Assembly: GCA_964567785.1 (NCBI GenBank)
Contig: CAZMOK010000020.1
Coordinates: forward strand, 1 to 49,093
Reading direction: 5' to 3'
DNA length: 49,093 nucleotides
Source of the DNA: CAZMOK01 sp964567785
GTDB taxonomy: Bacteria; Bacteroidota; Bacteroidia; Bacteroidales; JAGOPY01
Part shown: piece by piece, positions 1 to 8,317 of the stretch
How positions within the stretch are numbered: position 1 is the first letter of the stretch
How the letters are laid out: each line of letters starts with the position of its first letter
Program-made: the position numbers and the translations under genes
The notes under the pieces: generated by a model
Told to the model about the DNA's origin: nothing
The model's database searches: none
Seen by the model: the letters and a program-made list of their open reading frames with translations, nothing else

Positions 1-35
1 AACTGATAACTGATAACTGATAACTGATAACTGAC
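1..35. repeat. Heptamer tandem array (AACTGAT)5
   Basis: Five head-to-tail copies of the 7-mer AACTGAT, the last ending in C, run from the window edge to five bases before the der start codon. The array may continue outside the window. A related heptamer, TAACTGA, recurs at 45150-45184. The period of 7 places stop codons in all three plus-strand frames. Function unknown. Confidence 0.9.
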
Positions 36-39
36 GATC

Positions 40-1344
40 GTGAGCAATATTATCGCAATAGTAGGCCGCCCCAACGTAGGGAAATCTACCCTGTTCAACC
101 GACTGGTGAAACAACGCCAAGCCATTGTGGAGGAGACCAGTGGTGTTACCCGCGACCGGCATTACGGTAAGTCCGACTGGAACGGCGTCGAGTTCTCGGT
201 TATCGATACAGGTGGTTATGTGAAAGGTTCGGAAGACGCTTTTGAAGAAGAGATCCGCAAGCAGGTGGAGTTGGCCGTCGGCGAGTCGGATGTGATCCTC
301 TTCATGGTTGATGTTGTAGCCGGGCTTACAGGTATGGACGAGGATGTAAGCGAACTCCTCAGGAAAAGCCGTAAGCCTGTTTTCCTGGTAGCCAACAAGG
401 TTGACAACAGCCAGCGGATCAATGATATAAATGAATTCTATTCACTGGGCCTGGGAGAGATATATGGCATCTCCTCATTGAATGGCAGCGGCACGGGAGA
501 ACTACTGGATGCACTTGTCGTCGAACTCAAGGAAAAGACAGCCCCAGACCTGCCCGACCTTCCAAGGATGGCCGTGATAGGCAGGCCTAATGTGGGTAAA
601 TCATCACTGATAAACGCCCTGCTTGGAGAAGACCGGACCATTGTAACCCCGGTGGCCGGGACAACCCGCGATACGATATACACTCCGTATAACCGATTCG
701 GATTTGAGTTCCTGCTGGTTGATACCGCCGGGCTCAGAAAGAAAAGCAGGGTCAGGGAAAACATCGAGTTCTATTCTGTAATGCGTACCATCCGGGCCAT
801 TGAGAATTCCGACATCTGTCTCCTTATGCTTGATGCTACCGAAGGTTTCGATGCACAGGACCTGAACATCCTTCACCTTGTGGAGCGTAACCGCAAAGGC
901 TTGGTGCTTGTTGTCAATAAGTGGGACCTGGTAGAAAAGGACCAGAACACGATGAAAGAATACGAAAGTGTGATAAAAAGCAGGATAGCGCCTTTTTCTG
1001 ATATACCCATAGTTTTCACCTCGGTCACAGAAATGCAGCGCATTTACAAAACCATTGAGCTTGCAGCCAGAGTCCACGAAAACCGCTCAAGACGTATATC
1101 CACTTCCAAACTGAATGGTGTAATGCTTCCCTTGATAAAAGCCTCACCTCCTCCTATAGTAAAAAGAAAGGTGGTCAGGATCAAGTACATCACACAGCTA
1201 AAAACACCTTTCCCGGCCTTTGCCTTCTTCTGCAACCTCCCACAATACGTAAAAGATCCTTACAAGCGGTTCCTGGAAAACAAGATCAGGGGGAAATTTG
1301 ATTTTTCAGGAGTGCCCATGGAGATCTATATCAGGAAGAAGTGA
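40..1344 (+). CDS. der: Ribosome assembly GTPase Der (EngA)
   Basis: This is a tandem-domain GTPase needed for maturation of the 50S ribosomal subunit in the cytoplasm. The 434-residue protein has two G domains, each with a GRPNVGKS P-loop (about residues 9-16 and 181-188), a DTGG or DTAG G3 motif, and NKVD or NKWD G4 motifs. A C-terminal KH-like domain follows from about residue 350. The length is normal for Der. The start is a GTG; no in-frame ATG precedes it, and MSNIIAIVGRPN matches the usual N-terminus. The heptamer array 1-35 ends just upstream, so any promoter must lie within or before it. It is the only gene of its transcriptional direction before the promoter at 1444. Confidence 0.97.
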   Translation: MSNIIAIVGRPNVGKSTLFNRLVKQRQAIVEETSGVTRDRHYGKSDWNGVEFSVIDTGGYVKGSEDAFEEEIRKQVELAVGESDVILFMVDVVAGLTGMDEDVSELLRKSRKPVFLVANKVDNSQRINDINEFYSLGLGEIYGISSLNGSGTGELLDALVVELKEKTAPDLPDLPRMAVIGRPNVGKSSLINALLGEDRTIVTPVAGTTRDTIYTPYNRFGFEFLLVDTAGLRKKSRVRENIEFYSVMRTIRAIENSDICLLMLDATEGFDAQDLNILHLVERNRKGLVLVVNKWDLVEKDQNTMKEYESVIKSRIAPFSDIPIVFTSVTEMQRIYKTIELAARVHENRSRRISTSKLNGVMLPLIKASPPPIVKRKVVRIKYITQLKTPFPAFAFFCNLPQYVKDPYKRFLENKIRGKFDFSGVPMEIYIRKK

Positions 1345-1443
1345 TCCGTTTTCTTTCCAGTAACCCGGGCCCGCCGTATTCACATTCATCCAGCCTGGTA
1401 ACAGGTTGGTCATAAGAATATGCAGGCTCATCCTCTTTTGTTT

Positions 1444-1473
1444 TTGTAATGGGAACCGCCCCCATACATTTGC
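1444..1473 (+). promoter_or_regulatory. Bacteroidota-type promoter of the 1511 gene
   Basis: A -33 TTG (1444-1446), an 18-nt spacer and a -7 element TACATTTGC (1465-1473) match the TTG/TAnnTTTG promoter used by the primary sigma factor of Bacteroidota. Transcription would start near 1479, giving a leader of about 30 nt before the ATG at 1511. Confidence 0.75.
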
Positions 1474-1510
1474 TGCATAAACTAAAACACAACACTAAAA
1501 ATCAAGAGCC

Positions 1511-2149
1511 ATGAAAACAAAAACAATGATCATCGCAGCAATCGCAACCTTGTTCATCTCAAGTTCCTTTGCCCAAAACAGGGAATACCAGGATCACATC
1601 TGGACCTACGAGGGAGAAAAAAAAGAACACACTTTAGGGTTATATGGAGGCATCAATTTGAGTTATTCACCGATAAGGGAAAAAGACGCCTATAACCTTG
1701 GTGCAAAGGCAGTTCTTGTATTCGACAACAGGTTCGGGGTAGGTCTGGCAGGCAAGGCCGTATCTTACGACCATGAAACCTATCTACAGGAAGATAACAG
1801 GCCTGTAAGGCTGGAAGCCGGATATACAGGAATAGTACTTGAGTATATCCAGCCCCTGGGCAACAGGGTCAAACTTAACTTTTCCCTGCTTTCAGGGTCA
1901 GGTCTTGTTCAATACAGGTATCATAAAGAATTTTCCGAAGAGCTCACCTGGACAGAGGAAATACCAGACAGGACAACCTATTCGGTACTTGAGCCCGGCC
2001 TGGAATTTAAAACAAGATTAAGCGACAAATGGTGGATAGGTCTCCAGGCCACTTACAGGTTCACCTCCCCGGTAAAAATGCTTGAAGTAAACACGAACAT
2101 TCTCGAAACTTATACAGCCGGTATTTCAATACATTACGGAATATTTTAA
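1511..2149 (+). CDS. Small outer-membrane beta-barrel-like protein
   Basis: I do not recognise a named family. The 212-residue protein has a clear signal peptide (MKTKTMIIAAIATLFISSSFAQ). The rest consists of alternating polar and hydrophobic stretches rich in Tyr, Gly and Leu, and it ends in ...SIHYGIF with a terminal Phe. These are typical of an 8-stranded outer-membrane barrel. It has its own promoter (1444-1473) and a strong terminator (2198-2237), so it is probably monocistronic. The LytS/LytR pair follows at once and could regulate it, but only proximity suggests this. Function unknown. Confidence 0.7.
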   Translation: MKTKTMIIAAIATLFISSSFAQNREYQDHIWTYEGEKKEHTLGLYGGINLSYSPIREKDAYNLGAKAVLVFDNRFGVGLAGKAVSYDHETYLQEDNRPVRLEAGYTGIVLEYIQPLGNRVKLNFSLLSGSGLVQYRYHKEFSEELTWTEEIPDRTTYSVLEPGLEFKTRLSDKWWIGLQATYRFTSPVKMLEVNTNILETYTAGISIHYGIF

Positions 2150-2197
2150 AAACTGCCACCGGTACCGGACTAATCAGCGATAATGACAAATTAAGAA

Positions 2198-2237
2198 GGG
2201 TTACCAGGCAAACAGAATGCCTGGTAGCCTTTGTTCA
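2198..2237 (+). terminator. Rho-independent terminator
   Basis: A 13-bp stem (2198-2210 with 2218-2230, two G-U pairs, core ACCAGGCA/TGCCTGGT) and a 7-nt loop are followed by a T-rich tail (TTGTTC). It ends the 1511-2149 transcript and insulates it from the sensor kinase gene. Confidence 0.8.
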
Positions 2238-2279
2238 TTCCTAATTATTCACTTATTTTAACACTTGATTAATGAACAA

Positions 2280-3344
2280 ATGAAACATAATTCTGAAAAA
2301 ACGAATATCCCTGTCAGAAATATTCTGCTTTTTGCCTTTATACTTGCCTTCCTGCTCCAGGCCACAGTGATAACATATAACATGCTAACGGGTTTCATAG
2401 AATACACCGGTGCAGCGGGTATATTTTTCAGGTTACTCTACGGCACTTCCCTGACTTTTGCAGTGGCACTGGCACTTATCTATTCCGACCTTTTCTTAAT
2501 CCGCCTGATGAACAGGTGGTTTCCTTGGGATAAGATGATCTTAAGAAGGGTGCCTCTGCAAATCCTTCTTACCATAACTATTTCAAGCATTTATTCTATT
2601 CTGCTCACTCTTCTGTCGAACACTTTAGCGCCATACACCGAAGATCTTGGTGGGATCCTTGTATCGAATTTACTGATTGCCTCTGTAGTCAATATTTTGT
2701 TGATGGTAACCCTGGAGGCATGGCTTTTTTACAGGGAAAGAAAAAAACTGGAAAAACGGAGGGAAACCTTAGAAAAAGAACTTACCCAGATCAAGTTCGA
2801 AGTCCTTAAAAGCCAGGTTAACCCTCACTTTCTATTTAATAGCCTGAATGTGCTTTCAAGTCTTGTAGGTAAAGATGCTTCTAAAGCACAGCAATTTATC
2901 GATGAATTTTCAATGTTTTACCGTTATGTGCTCGATACCATTGAAAAGAATGTTGTCACGGTTTCTGAAGAGTTGGATTTTGCAAGATCTTACATGTTTC
3001 TGCAAAAAATAAGATATGGTGAATCACTTCAAATGGAAATCCGGCTTTCCGGAGATTCCTTGAAAAAGCTTTTACCTCCTCTTTCGTTGCAGATTGTTCT
3101 GGAAAATGCTATCAAGCATAATGTAGTAGACCCACCTGAAGGACTGACAATACAAATCTACGAAGAGAATGGGTCGCTCGTCGTAAAGAATAACATGAAG
3201 CGGAAGTTATCAGCAACAAGGTCTACAGGTCTCGGACAGAAGAACCTGGTTAAAAGGTTCTCCATGATCAGCGAACAGAAACCTGTCTTCGATATTGAAA
3301 ACAATTATTATATTGTCAGGATGCCAATGGTAAATCCTGAATAA
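2280..3344 (+). CDS. LytS-type sensor histidine kinase
   Basis: A membrane sensor kinase that would phosphorylate the LytTR regulator encoded next. The N-terminal half has about four hydrophobic segments (roughly residues 14-34, 46-72, 92-113 and 125-150). A short coiled coil (152-175) leads to the His_kinase domain with the phosphoacceptor in NPHFLFNSLN (His183). A HATPase_c domain follows, including an N-box-like LENAIKHN. A TTG five codons upstream (2265) is in frame, but ATG 2280 is preferred because it gives the usual short, charged N-terminus. The stop overlaps the next start by one base (TAATG), so the two genes are translationally coupled. There is no recognisable extracellular sensor domain, so the signal is unknown. 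Confidence 0.9.
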   Translation: MKHNSEKTNIPVRNILLFAFILAFLLQATVITYNMLTGFIEYTGAAGIFFRLLYGTSLTFAVALALIYSDLFLIRLMNRWFPWDKMILRRVPLQILLTITISSIYSILLTLLSNTLAPYTEDLGGILVSNLLIASVVNILLMVTLEAWLFYRERKKLEKRRETLEKELTQIKFEVLKSQVNPHFLFNSLNVLSSLVGKDASKAQQFIDEFSMFYRYVLDTIEKNVVTVSEELDFARSYMFLQKIRYGESLQMEIRLSGDSLKKLLPPLSLQIVLENAIKHNVVDPPEGLTIQIYEENGSLVVKNNMKRKLSATRSTGLGQKNLVKRFSMISEQKPVFDIENNYYIVRMPMVNPE

Positions 3345-4099
3345 TGAATGTAATAATAGTAGAAGACGAAACACTGGCAGCCGAAAGGCTGGAATTGCTA
3401 TTATCAGAAGTTGCACCTGACTTCAGAGTGGTGGCAAAAACCACCAGCATAAAGGAATCGGTGAAATGGTTCCTGCAAAACAAGGCTGACTTGATATTCC
3501 TCGATATACAACTATCCGACGGCTTGAGCTTCAGCATCTTTGATCAGGTTCAGGTCAACACGCCGGTCATCTTTACAACAGCTTACGACCAATATGCTAT
3601 AAAAGCTTTTCAGCTAAACAGCGTAGATTATCTTTTAAAGCCTATCAGAAGATCCGAGCTTGAGGAAAGCATCAGGAAGTACAGAAACTTGAAAAGTGTA
3701 TATAACATAGATTTTGAAGCGCTTTTAAGTAACATACAGGGAAAAAAACCTGATTTCAAAAAACGGTTCCTTATACACTATGGCGAAAGGATAAAAAAAG
3801 TTGAAACTGAAGAAATTGCCTATTTCTACGCACTTGAAAAAAATGTGTTTTTAAAAACTTTCGACGGTCATTCATACCCTCTTGACCAATCACTGGATAA
3901 ATTAGTGCTTACGGTTGATCCCGAAAAGTTTTTCAGGATCAACCGGAAATTCATTGTAAACATAAATAGCATATCTGGAATGGTAGCTTATTCAAGGGGC
4001 AGGGTAAAACTGGAACTAAAACCACAGCCCGAAGTTGAAGGACCGGTTGTGGTAAGCATTGAAAGAGCAAGCGATTTTAAAGTCTGGATGGATAGTTGA
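3344..4099 (+). CDS. LytTR-family response regulator
   Basis: DNA-binding partner of the preceding kinase. The 251-residue protein has a receiver domain at residues 1-120, with the acidic pocket E7/D8 and phosphoacceptor D54 in FLDIQLSDG, T79 in FTTAYD and K99 in LLKPI. A LytTR DNA-binding domain follows at about 140-245 (FLIHYGERIKKV ... FFRINRKFIVNINSI). It shares one base with the kinase gene. LytTR regulators usually bind two direct repeats upstream of a few target genes; I could not identify such a pair here. The next gene is convergent, 36 nt away, with no clear terminator between. Confidence 0.93.
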   Translation: MNVIIVEDETLAAERLELLLSEVAPDFRVVAKTTSIKESVKWFLQNKADLIFLDIQLSDGLSFSIFDQVQVNTPVIFTTAYDQYAIKAFQLNSVDYLLKPIRRSELEESIRKYRNLKSVYNIDFEALLSNIQGKKPDFKKRFLIHYGERIKKVETEEIAYFYALEKNVFLKTFDGHSYPLDQSLDKLVLTVDPEKFFRINRKFIVNINSISGMVAYSRGRVKLELKPQPEVEGPVVVSIERASDFKVWMDS

Positions 4100-4135
4100 T
4101 AAGCCTGGGGGGATCGCCCGATCGACTTTTAACAT

Positions 4136-5158
4136 CTACCTGGTCCTGTAATAAATATAAACCGGTAAATGGTCGCTGTACCCACCATAGTAGCTTCTTC
4201 CTGCTGTTCGGTTGGGCCTTTTCCTGCCCTGGTCGTCCTCAAACAGCATCCAGTCGGCTTTGAAAGCCTTTCCCTGGGTATCGGCAAGCCTGAAACCATC
4301 TTTCTTTTTTAACAATGCACCAGAAACAATGATCTGGTCAAAAACATCCCAATCCCTGTAAAAGAGGGTGCCCTCCCCTCTCTTCAGCATAGGAAACATA
4401 AGGTTATAAAGCTGTTCATTTTCAAGCTCTTCGGTAGGTTCAACCGCATTAAGGACCTCTGCCAGGCTCTTATTATCCGGATCGTCGTTGAAATCGCCCA
4501 TAAGGACTATATTGGGATCCTTGTGGTGACTATAAATGGAATCAACAACACCACGCAGCACCCTTGCCGCCGTGATCCGGTCAGGCTCTGATTTCTCCTG
4601 ACCGCCCCATCGTGAGGGCCAATGGTTCACAAAGATAAAGACCGTATCTTTTTTTGCTTCCTTGAAAACACCTTTCACATAAAGGATATCCCGCGTGCGG
4701 TCGTCAGGATCATGAGGGAATCTCACCGGAATAGCCTTGTCTTCCAGCACCTTGAACTCAAAGCTTGCATACAAAAGTGCAACGTCAATCCCTCTTTCGT
4801 CCGGGCTGTCGTGATGAACGATCTTATAGTTGGCCCTCCTGAGTTTTTTCTGCTTTTTCAGGTCTTTCAGCACTCTTTCGTTTTCAACTTCACAAACCCC
4901 TATAATTGCGGGCAGATAAGTTTCATCAATGGAAGTCAGGACCTGCGTAAGGTTGTCAAGTTTTCGCTGGTATCTTTGCTCAGTCCAGTCAATTCTGGAT
5001 CCCGGCAGGAAATCTGCATCGTTGATAGCCGGATCATCATATATGTCGAACAGGTTTTCCAGGTTATAGAAAACCATCAGCTTCTGGTCCTGCGCATTGA
5101 TATTGACGCTCAGTAGTAATGACAATAGTAATGTCAGTAGAAATATGTATAATCTCAT
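4136..5158 (-). CDS. Exported endonuclease/exonuclease/phosphatase family protein
   Basis: A 340-residue metal-dependent phosphodiesterase or nuclease-like protein of the EEP fold. It has an N-terminal signal peptide (MRLYIFLLTLLLSLLLSVNINAQ), so it works in the periplasm or outside. Fold motifs are present: YNLENLFD near the N-terminus, GVCEVEN (metal-binding Glu), VNHWPSRWGG, LMGDFNDDP and the terminal SDHLPVYI with the catalytic Asp-His. The true substrate (DNA, RNA, phosphoinositide or other phosphodiester) cannot be read from sequence. It is the last gene of a minus-strand run and starts 14 nt after the S4 gene, so co-transcription is likely. Confidence 0.88.
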   Translation of the reverse strand: MRLYIFLLTLLLSLLLSVNINAQDQKLMVFYNLENLFDIYDDPAINDADFLPGSRIDWTEQRYQRKLDNLTQVLTSIDETYLPAIIGVCEVENERVLKDLKKQKKLRRANYKIVHHDSPDERGIDVALLYASFEFKVLEDKAIPVRFPHDPDDRTRDILYVKGVFKEAKKDTVFIFVNHWPSRWGGQEKSEPDRITAARVLRGVVDSIYSHHKDPNIVLMGDFNDDPDNKSLAEVLNAVEPTEELENEQLYNLMFPMLKRGEGTLFYRDWDVFDQIIVSGALLKKKDGFRLADTQGKAFKADWMLFEDDQGRKRPNRTAGRSYYGGYSDHLPVYIYYRTR

Positions 5159-5172
5159 TTTGCGATTGTTTT

Positions 5173-5553
5173 TTACTTTTTCTGCTTCAGGTAATCGATC
5201 AGCCGGCGGTGTTTTTTTGTCGGGCGGCCCAAACCCTTTGGACGGAATTCAGCATTCAGTTCCTTCTGCATTTTCATTTTGTCGTATTCCTCCTGGGGTG
5301 TGATATCTTCAGCCGCTTCCCCGGCCAGTCGTGCACTAACCCTGTTTTGGATAGGCTTTAGTACCTTCAGGGTTTTGGTCACGGGCCCGAACCGGATGGA
5401 AACTTCATCTCCCTCTTTAACCTCCCGGGATGGCTTCACCTCCTGTCCGTCAACAGTCACCTTGCCCTTCCGGCAGGCATCCGTAGCCTTGCTGCGTGTC
5501 TTGAAGATCCTGACTGACCAGAGCCACTTGTCTATGCGGACTGTGGGGGCCAT
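5173..5553 (-). CDS. S4 domain RNA-binding protein, Hsp15-like
   Basis: A 126-residue cytoplasmic protein with an S4 RNA-binding domain at the N-terminus (RIDKWLWSVRIFKTRSKATDAC ... VTVDGQEVKPS, about residues 5-60) and a basic C-terminal tail ending YLKQKK. Hsp15 (HslR) binds stalled 50S subunits carrying peptidyl-tRNA, and this role is plausible here. I chose ATG 5553. A longer reading frame begins at a TTG at 5577, but that TTG is part of a promoter-like -7 element (5575-5582), so the start MAPTVRIDKW is better. It may have its own promoter inside the minus-strand run. Confidence 0.88.
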   Translation of the reverse strand: MAPTVRIDKWLWSVRIFKTRSKATDACRKGKVTVDGQEVKPSREVKEGDEVSIRFGPVTKTLKVLKPIQNRVSARLAGEAAEDITPQEEYDKMKMQKELNAEFRPKGLGRPTKKHRRLIDYLKQKK

Positions 5554-5574
5554 TATGCGATTGTTATGATGCCG

Positions 5575-5582
5575 CAAAGGTA
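5575..5582 (-). promoter_or_regulatory. Candidate -7 element for the S4 gene
   Basis: On the minus strand the octamer reads TACCTTTG, followed by C, a perfect match to TAnnTTTG. It lies about 22 nt before the ATG at 5553. No good -33 TTG was found at the usual spacing, so this is a partial match. Confidence 0.45.
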
Positions 5583-5599
5583 AGCGGTAAGTGCAAAGC

Positions 5600-6028
5600 T
5601 CATAAATTATCGTAGTCTATTTCCTTCACCATTTCTCCATCTTCATTGTAGAACTTCCACACACCTACCCTCTTTCCCATCTCGTAGTTGCCGGTGTAAT
5701 GCATTTCACCGGTTTCATGCCATGTTGTGCGTTCCTTATGATTGAGGCCGTCCTTAAAATATCCTTCACTCCATTTGTTACCATCTTCATACCAGTATGT
5801 CCATTTACCGTCTTTTTTTCCTTCCCTGTTGTATTCCCCTTCAACACGCTTCTGGCCGTTCTCATAATAAAACACATCCTTCCTCAGGAACCTGTCTTCA
5901 CCTTCACCCTTAAAATACTGAACTCTTTTAGTGGATCCGTCTTTATGCGTTTCGGCAACGACCTCGTCTAGTTTCTCCCCGCAGGAGGCCAGAAATACCA
6001 GTACTAAGAACAATGGTATATATCTCAT
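5600..6028 (-). CDS. MORN-like repeat (YwqK-type) lipoprotein
   Basis: A 142-residue lipoprotein: the signal sequence MRYIPLFLVLVFLASCGEK puts the lipidated Cys at residue 16. The rest is built of roughly 23-residue repeats of the form YYENGQKRVEGEY, YEDGNKWSEGYF, WHETGEMHYTGNY and YNEDGEMVKEI, typical of the MORN_2/YwqK family. In Bacteroidota these repeats occur in many envelope proteins of unknown role; the antitoxin label often attached to the family is not informative here. The gene starts 4 nt after the dihydroorotase stop, so it is in the same operon. It is likely a periplasm-facing outer-membrane lipoprotein. Confidence 0.8.
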   Translation of the reverse strand: MRYIPLFLVLVFLASCGEKLDEVVAETHKDGSTKRVQYFKGEGEDRFLRKDVFYYENGQKRVEGEYNREGKKDGKWTYWYEDGNKWSEGYFKDGLNHKERTTWHETGEMHYTGNYEMGKRVGVWKFYNEDGEMVKEIDYDNL

Positions 6029-6032
6029 CTTT

Positions 6033-7409
6033 CTATCGGTTGAATGTTAGTCTTTCTCCTCTTACTTTTTCATCAAAAACATCGTCCAGGAGTTTCCTGT
6101 CAGCATCAAAAACGAGCCTTCCGTTTACAAAGGTATGTGTAATCCTCGAATGGAAAGTAACATTTTCGAAAGGTGACCAGCCACATTTGTACAAAATATT
6201 ATCAGGGCTGACTTTCCATTCGCTGTCAGGATCGACCAGCACCAGGTCGGCATAATAACCCTCACGGATATATCCCCTTTCTTCTATGCCAAAACAATCG
6301 GCCGGGGCATGGCACATTTTCTCAACCACTTTCTCTATCGGGAAATCCCTTTGTCTTCCCATTTCGATCATGGCTGTAAGCGAATGTTGTACAAGTGGTC
6401 CGCCTGAAGGTGCTTTGAAATAAGTATCGGATTTTTCTTCGAGGGTATGTGGGGCGTGATCGGTAGCCACCACATCAAGCCTGCCTTCTTTAAGTGCCTG
6501 CCAGAGGGCATCACGGTCAGCGGCCGACTTGATTGCAGGGTTCCATTTTATCTTCGCACCCAGCTTTTTGTAATCTTCATCAGAAAACCAGAGGTGATGA
6601 ACGCAGGCTTCACCTGTGATCCGTTTTTCCTTCAGCGGGACATCCTCTTCAAACAGCACCATTTCATTGGCTGTGGAAAGGTGCAGCACATGAAGCCTGG
6701 TATTGTGTTTCCTTGCCAGTGAAACGGCCAGTGAAGAAGACCGGTAACAGGCCTCCTCACTGCGAATCTCAGGATGGAACTCTACGGGGATGTCATCTCC
6801 GTATTTCTTTTTGAACCTTGCAGAATTTTCTTTTATAGTCGACTCATCTTCACAATGGACCGCTACCAGTGTTGGTGCCTTTTTGAAAAGGGTATCAAGG
6901 GTTTCAGGGTTATCCACAAGGAGGTTTCCGGTGGAAGCCCCCATAAATATCTTTATCCCGCAATGCTTTGCAGGGTCGGTTTTAAGGACCTCATCAATAT
7001 TTTCATTCGAGGTCCCCATATAGAATGAAAAGTTTGCCAGGGATTTCTCCGATGCCATCAGGTATTTCTCCTCCAGTAGTTCCTGTGAGAGGGCCGGCGG
7101 CATTGTGTTTGGCATTTCCATATAGGAAGTCACCCCGCCTGCAACGGCTGCCTTGCTTTCAGTATAAATATCACCTTTATGTGTCAGTCCCGGGTCGCGG
7201 AAATGAACCTGGTCATCGATTACACCCGGTATCAGGTATTTTCCTCTTGCGTCGATACGGATGATGTCCTGCTCGGTGGAATAAGGCCGGAAATGTTCAT
7301 GTTCGTGAAGGATCTTCGATATCCGTCCTCCGCATACAAGGAGTTCTCCCTTGAATATCTTTCCTTCATTTACAATACGTGCATTGGTAATGTGATAATT
7401 GCAAAGCAT
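6033..7409 (-). CDS. pyrC: Dihydroorotase (pyrimidine synthesis)
   Basis: Cytoplasmic amidohydrolase of 458 residues that would interconvert carbamoyl-aspartate and dihydroorotate. It shows an N-terminal amidohydrolase beta domain, then IDDQVHFRDPGLTHKGD (about 64-80), a candidate carboxylated Lys in GIKIFMG (K153), VHCED (H185), LHVLHLS (H240/H243) and ATDHAPHT with the catalytic Asp (D317). The oddity is that the first metal-binding HxH motif reads Q67-V-H69, so one canonical zinc ligand is Gln. Overall similarity to class I dihydroorotases (DPGLTHK, MEMPNT, DHAPHT) is strong, so I keep the name. A hydantoinase-like or non-catalytic relative is possible. It lies between a glycosyltransferase (21 nt) and a lipoprotein (4 nt). 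Confidence 0.85.
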   Translation of the reverse strand: MLCNYHITNARIVNEGKIFKGELLVCGGRISKILHEHEHFRPYSTEQDIIRIDARGKYLIPGVIDDQVHFRDPGLTHKGDIYTESKAAVAGGVTSYMEMPNTMPPALSQELLEEKYLMASEKSLANFSFYMGTSNENIDEVLKTDPAKHCGIKIFMGASTGNLLVDNPETLDTLFKKAPTLVAVHCEDESTIKENSARFKKKYGDDIPVEFHPEIRSEEACYRSSSLAVSLARKHNTRLHVLHLSTANEMVLFEEDVPLKEKRITGEACVHHLWFSDEDYKKLGAKIKWNPAIKSAADRDALWQALKEGRLDVVATDHAPHTLEEKSDTYFKAPSGGPLVQHSLTAMIEMGRQRDFPIEKVVEKMCHAPADCFGIEERGYIREGYYADLVLVDPDSEWKVSPDNILYKCGWSPFENVTFHSRITHTFVNGRLVFDADRKLLDDVFDEKVRGERLTFNR

Positions 7410-7430
7410 ACAGGCTGCGGTTTAGTCACC

Positions 7431-8159
7431 TTAAGCGTGGACCTTCCTGATGTTCCTGAAACGAAGGTTAATGACTCCCCAGAAAGCCTCCTTGAAGATC
7501 CCTGAACTCATTTTTGACACGCCTTCGGTACGGTCGGTGAAAATTATAGGTACTTCAACGATCTTAAAGCCAAGCTTCCAGGCTGTGTATTTCATTTCGA
7601 TCTGGAAGGCATAACCGATGAACTTGATCCGGTCGAGATTGATGCTATCAAGCACTTCCCTCCTATAGCAAACAAAACCTGCTGTAGTATCCCTTACCTT
7701 GATCCGGGTAACAAACCTAACATAGGCCGAAGCATAATACGACATCAAAATACGGCCCATTGGCCAATTAACGACATTGACCCCCTTGATGTACCTGCTG
7801 CCAATGGAAAGGTCGGCGCCTTCTTTAGCGCAAGCATTATAAAGCTTGATCAGATCTGCCGGATTATGGGAAAAATCGGCATCCATCTCGAAGATAAACT
7901 CATATCCTTTTTCAAGCGCCCATTTGAAACCATGGATGTAAGCAGTTCCGAGGCCAAGCTTTCCTTTCCTTTCTTCAATAAAAAGGCTATCGGGGAACTC
8001 TTTCATCAGGGATTTTACAATGTCGCCAGTACCGTCGGGGGAACTATCCTCCACGATCAGGATATGAAAATCCTTCTCAAGAGAAAACACGAAGCGGATT
8101 ATCTTTTCGATGTTCTCTTTCTCGTTGTAAGTCGGAATAATTACAAGACTGTCTGACAC
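7431..8159 (-). CDS. GT2 polyprenol-phosphate mannosyl/glucosyltransferase-like
   Basis: A 242-residue soluble GT2 glycosyltransferase of the DPM1 type, which would move a sugar from GDP-mannose or UDP-glucose onto polyprenyl phosphate at the membrane's inner face. Motifs are VIIPTYNEKENI (10-20), LIVEDSSPDGTGDIV, EMDADFSHNP (the DxD-like metal site), SRYIKG and YAFQIEMKYTAWK. Unlike larger fusions, it has no C-terminal membrane domain. The start codon is GTG (8159), and no better ATG lies upstream. It is the first gene of the minus-strand run, divergent from the regulator at 8318 across a 158-nt gap in which I see only weak promoter-like sequences. Confidence 0.9.
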   Translation of the reverse strand: MSDSLVIIPTYNEKENIEKIIRFVFSLEKDFHILIVEDSSPDGTGDIVKSLMKEFPDSLFIEERKGKLGLGTAYIHGFKWALEKGYEFIFEMDADFSHNPADLIKLYNACAKEGADLSIGSRYIKGVNVVNWPMGRILMSYYASAYVRFVTRIKVRDTTAGFVCYRREVLDSINLDRIKFIGYAFQIEMKYTAWKLGFKIVEVPIIFTDRTEGVSKMSSGIFKEAFWGVINLRFRNIRKVHA

Positions 8160-8317
8160 TTTTAGCTTATTAAAGGGCGAAGTTACACCAAGGAAAGATA
8201 AGAAAAAAATTTTTAACGAAATTTAAGCCCGGATCCGTTCCTTTGGGTTAGGCCACCACATGGGCTTCTTTTATTTTGTTAACTTTACGATCAGCAGTAT
8301 AATTTGTTTTCTTCAGG

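Noticed and set aside
604..1077. 157-codon open frame on the minus strand inside der
   Set aside because: Shadow of the der gene: no recognisable protein features and fully within a conserved coding region.
4100..4135. GATCGCCCGATC as a possible terminator between convergent genes
   Set aside because: The stem is only 4-5 bp with a 2-4 nt loop and the T-run is offset, too weak to call.
5600..6028. Toxin-antitoxin antitoxin role for the YwqK-like protein
   Set aside because: It has a lipoprotein signal and no partner toxin gene; the name comes from a distant family label.
8225..8270. AAGCCC...GGGCTT followed by CTTTTATTTTG before the regulator gene, as a terminator
   Set aside because: Loop of over 30 nt and six pairs; it would terminate nothing on the plus strand since the upstream gene is on the minus strand.
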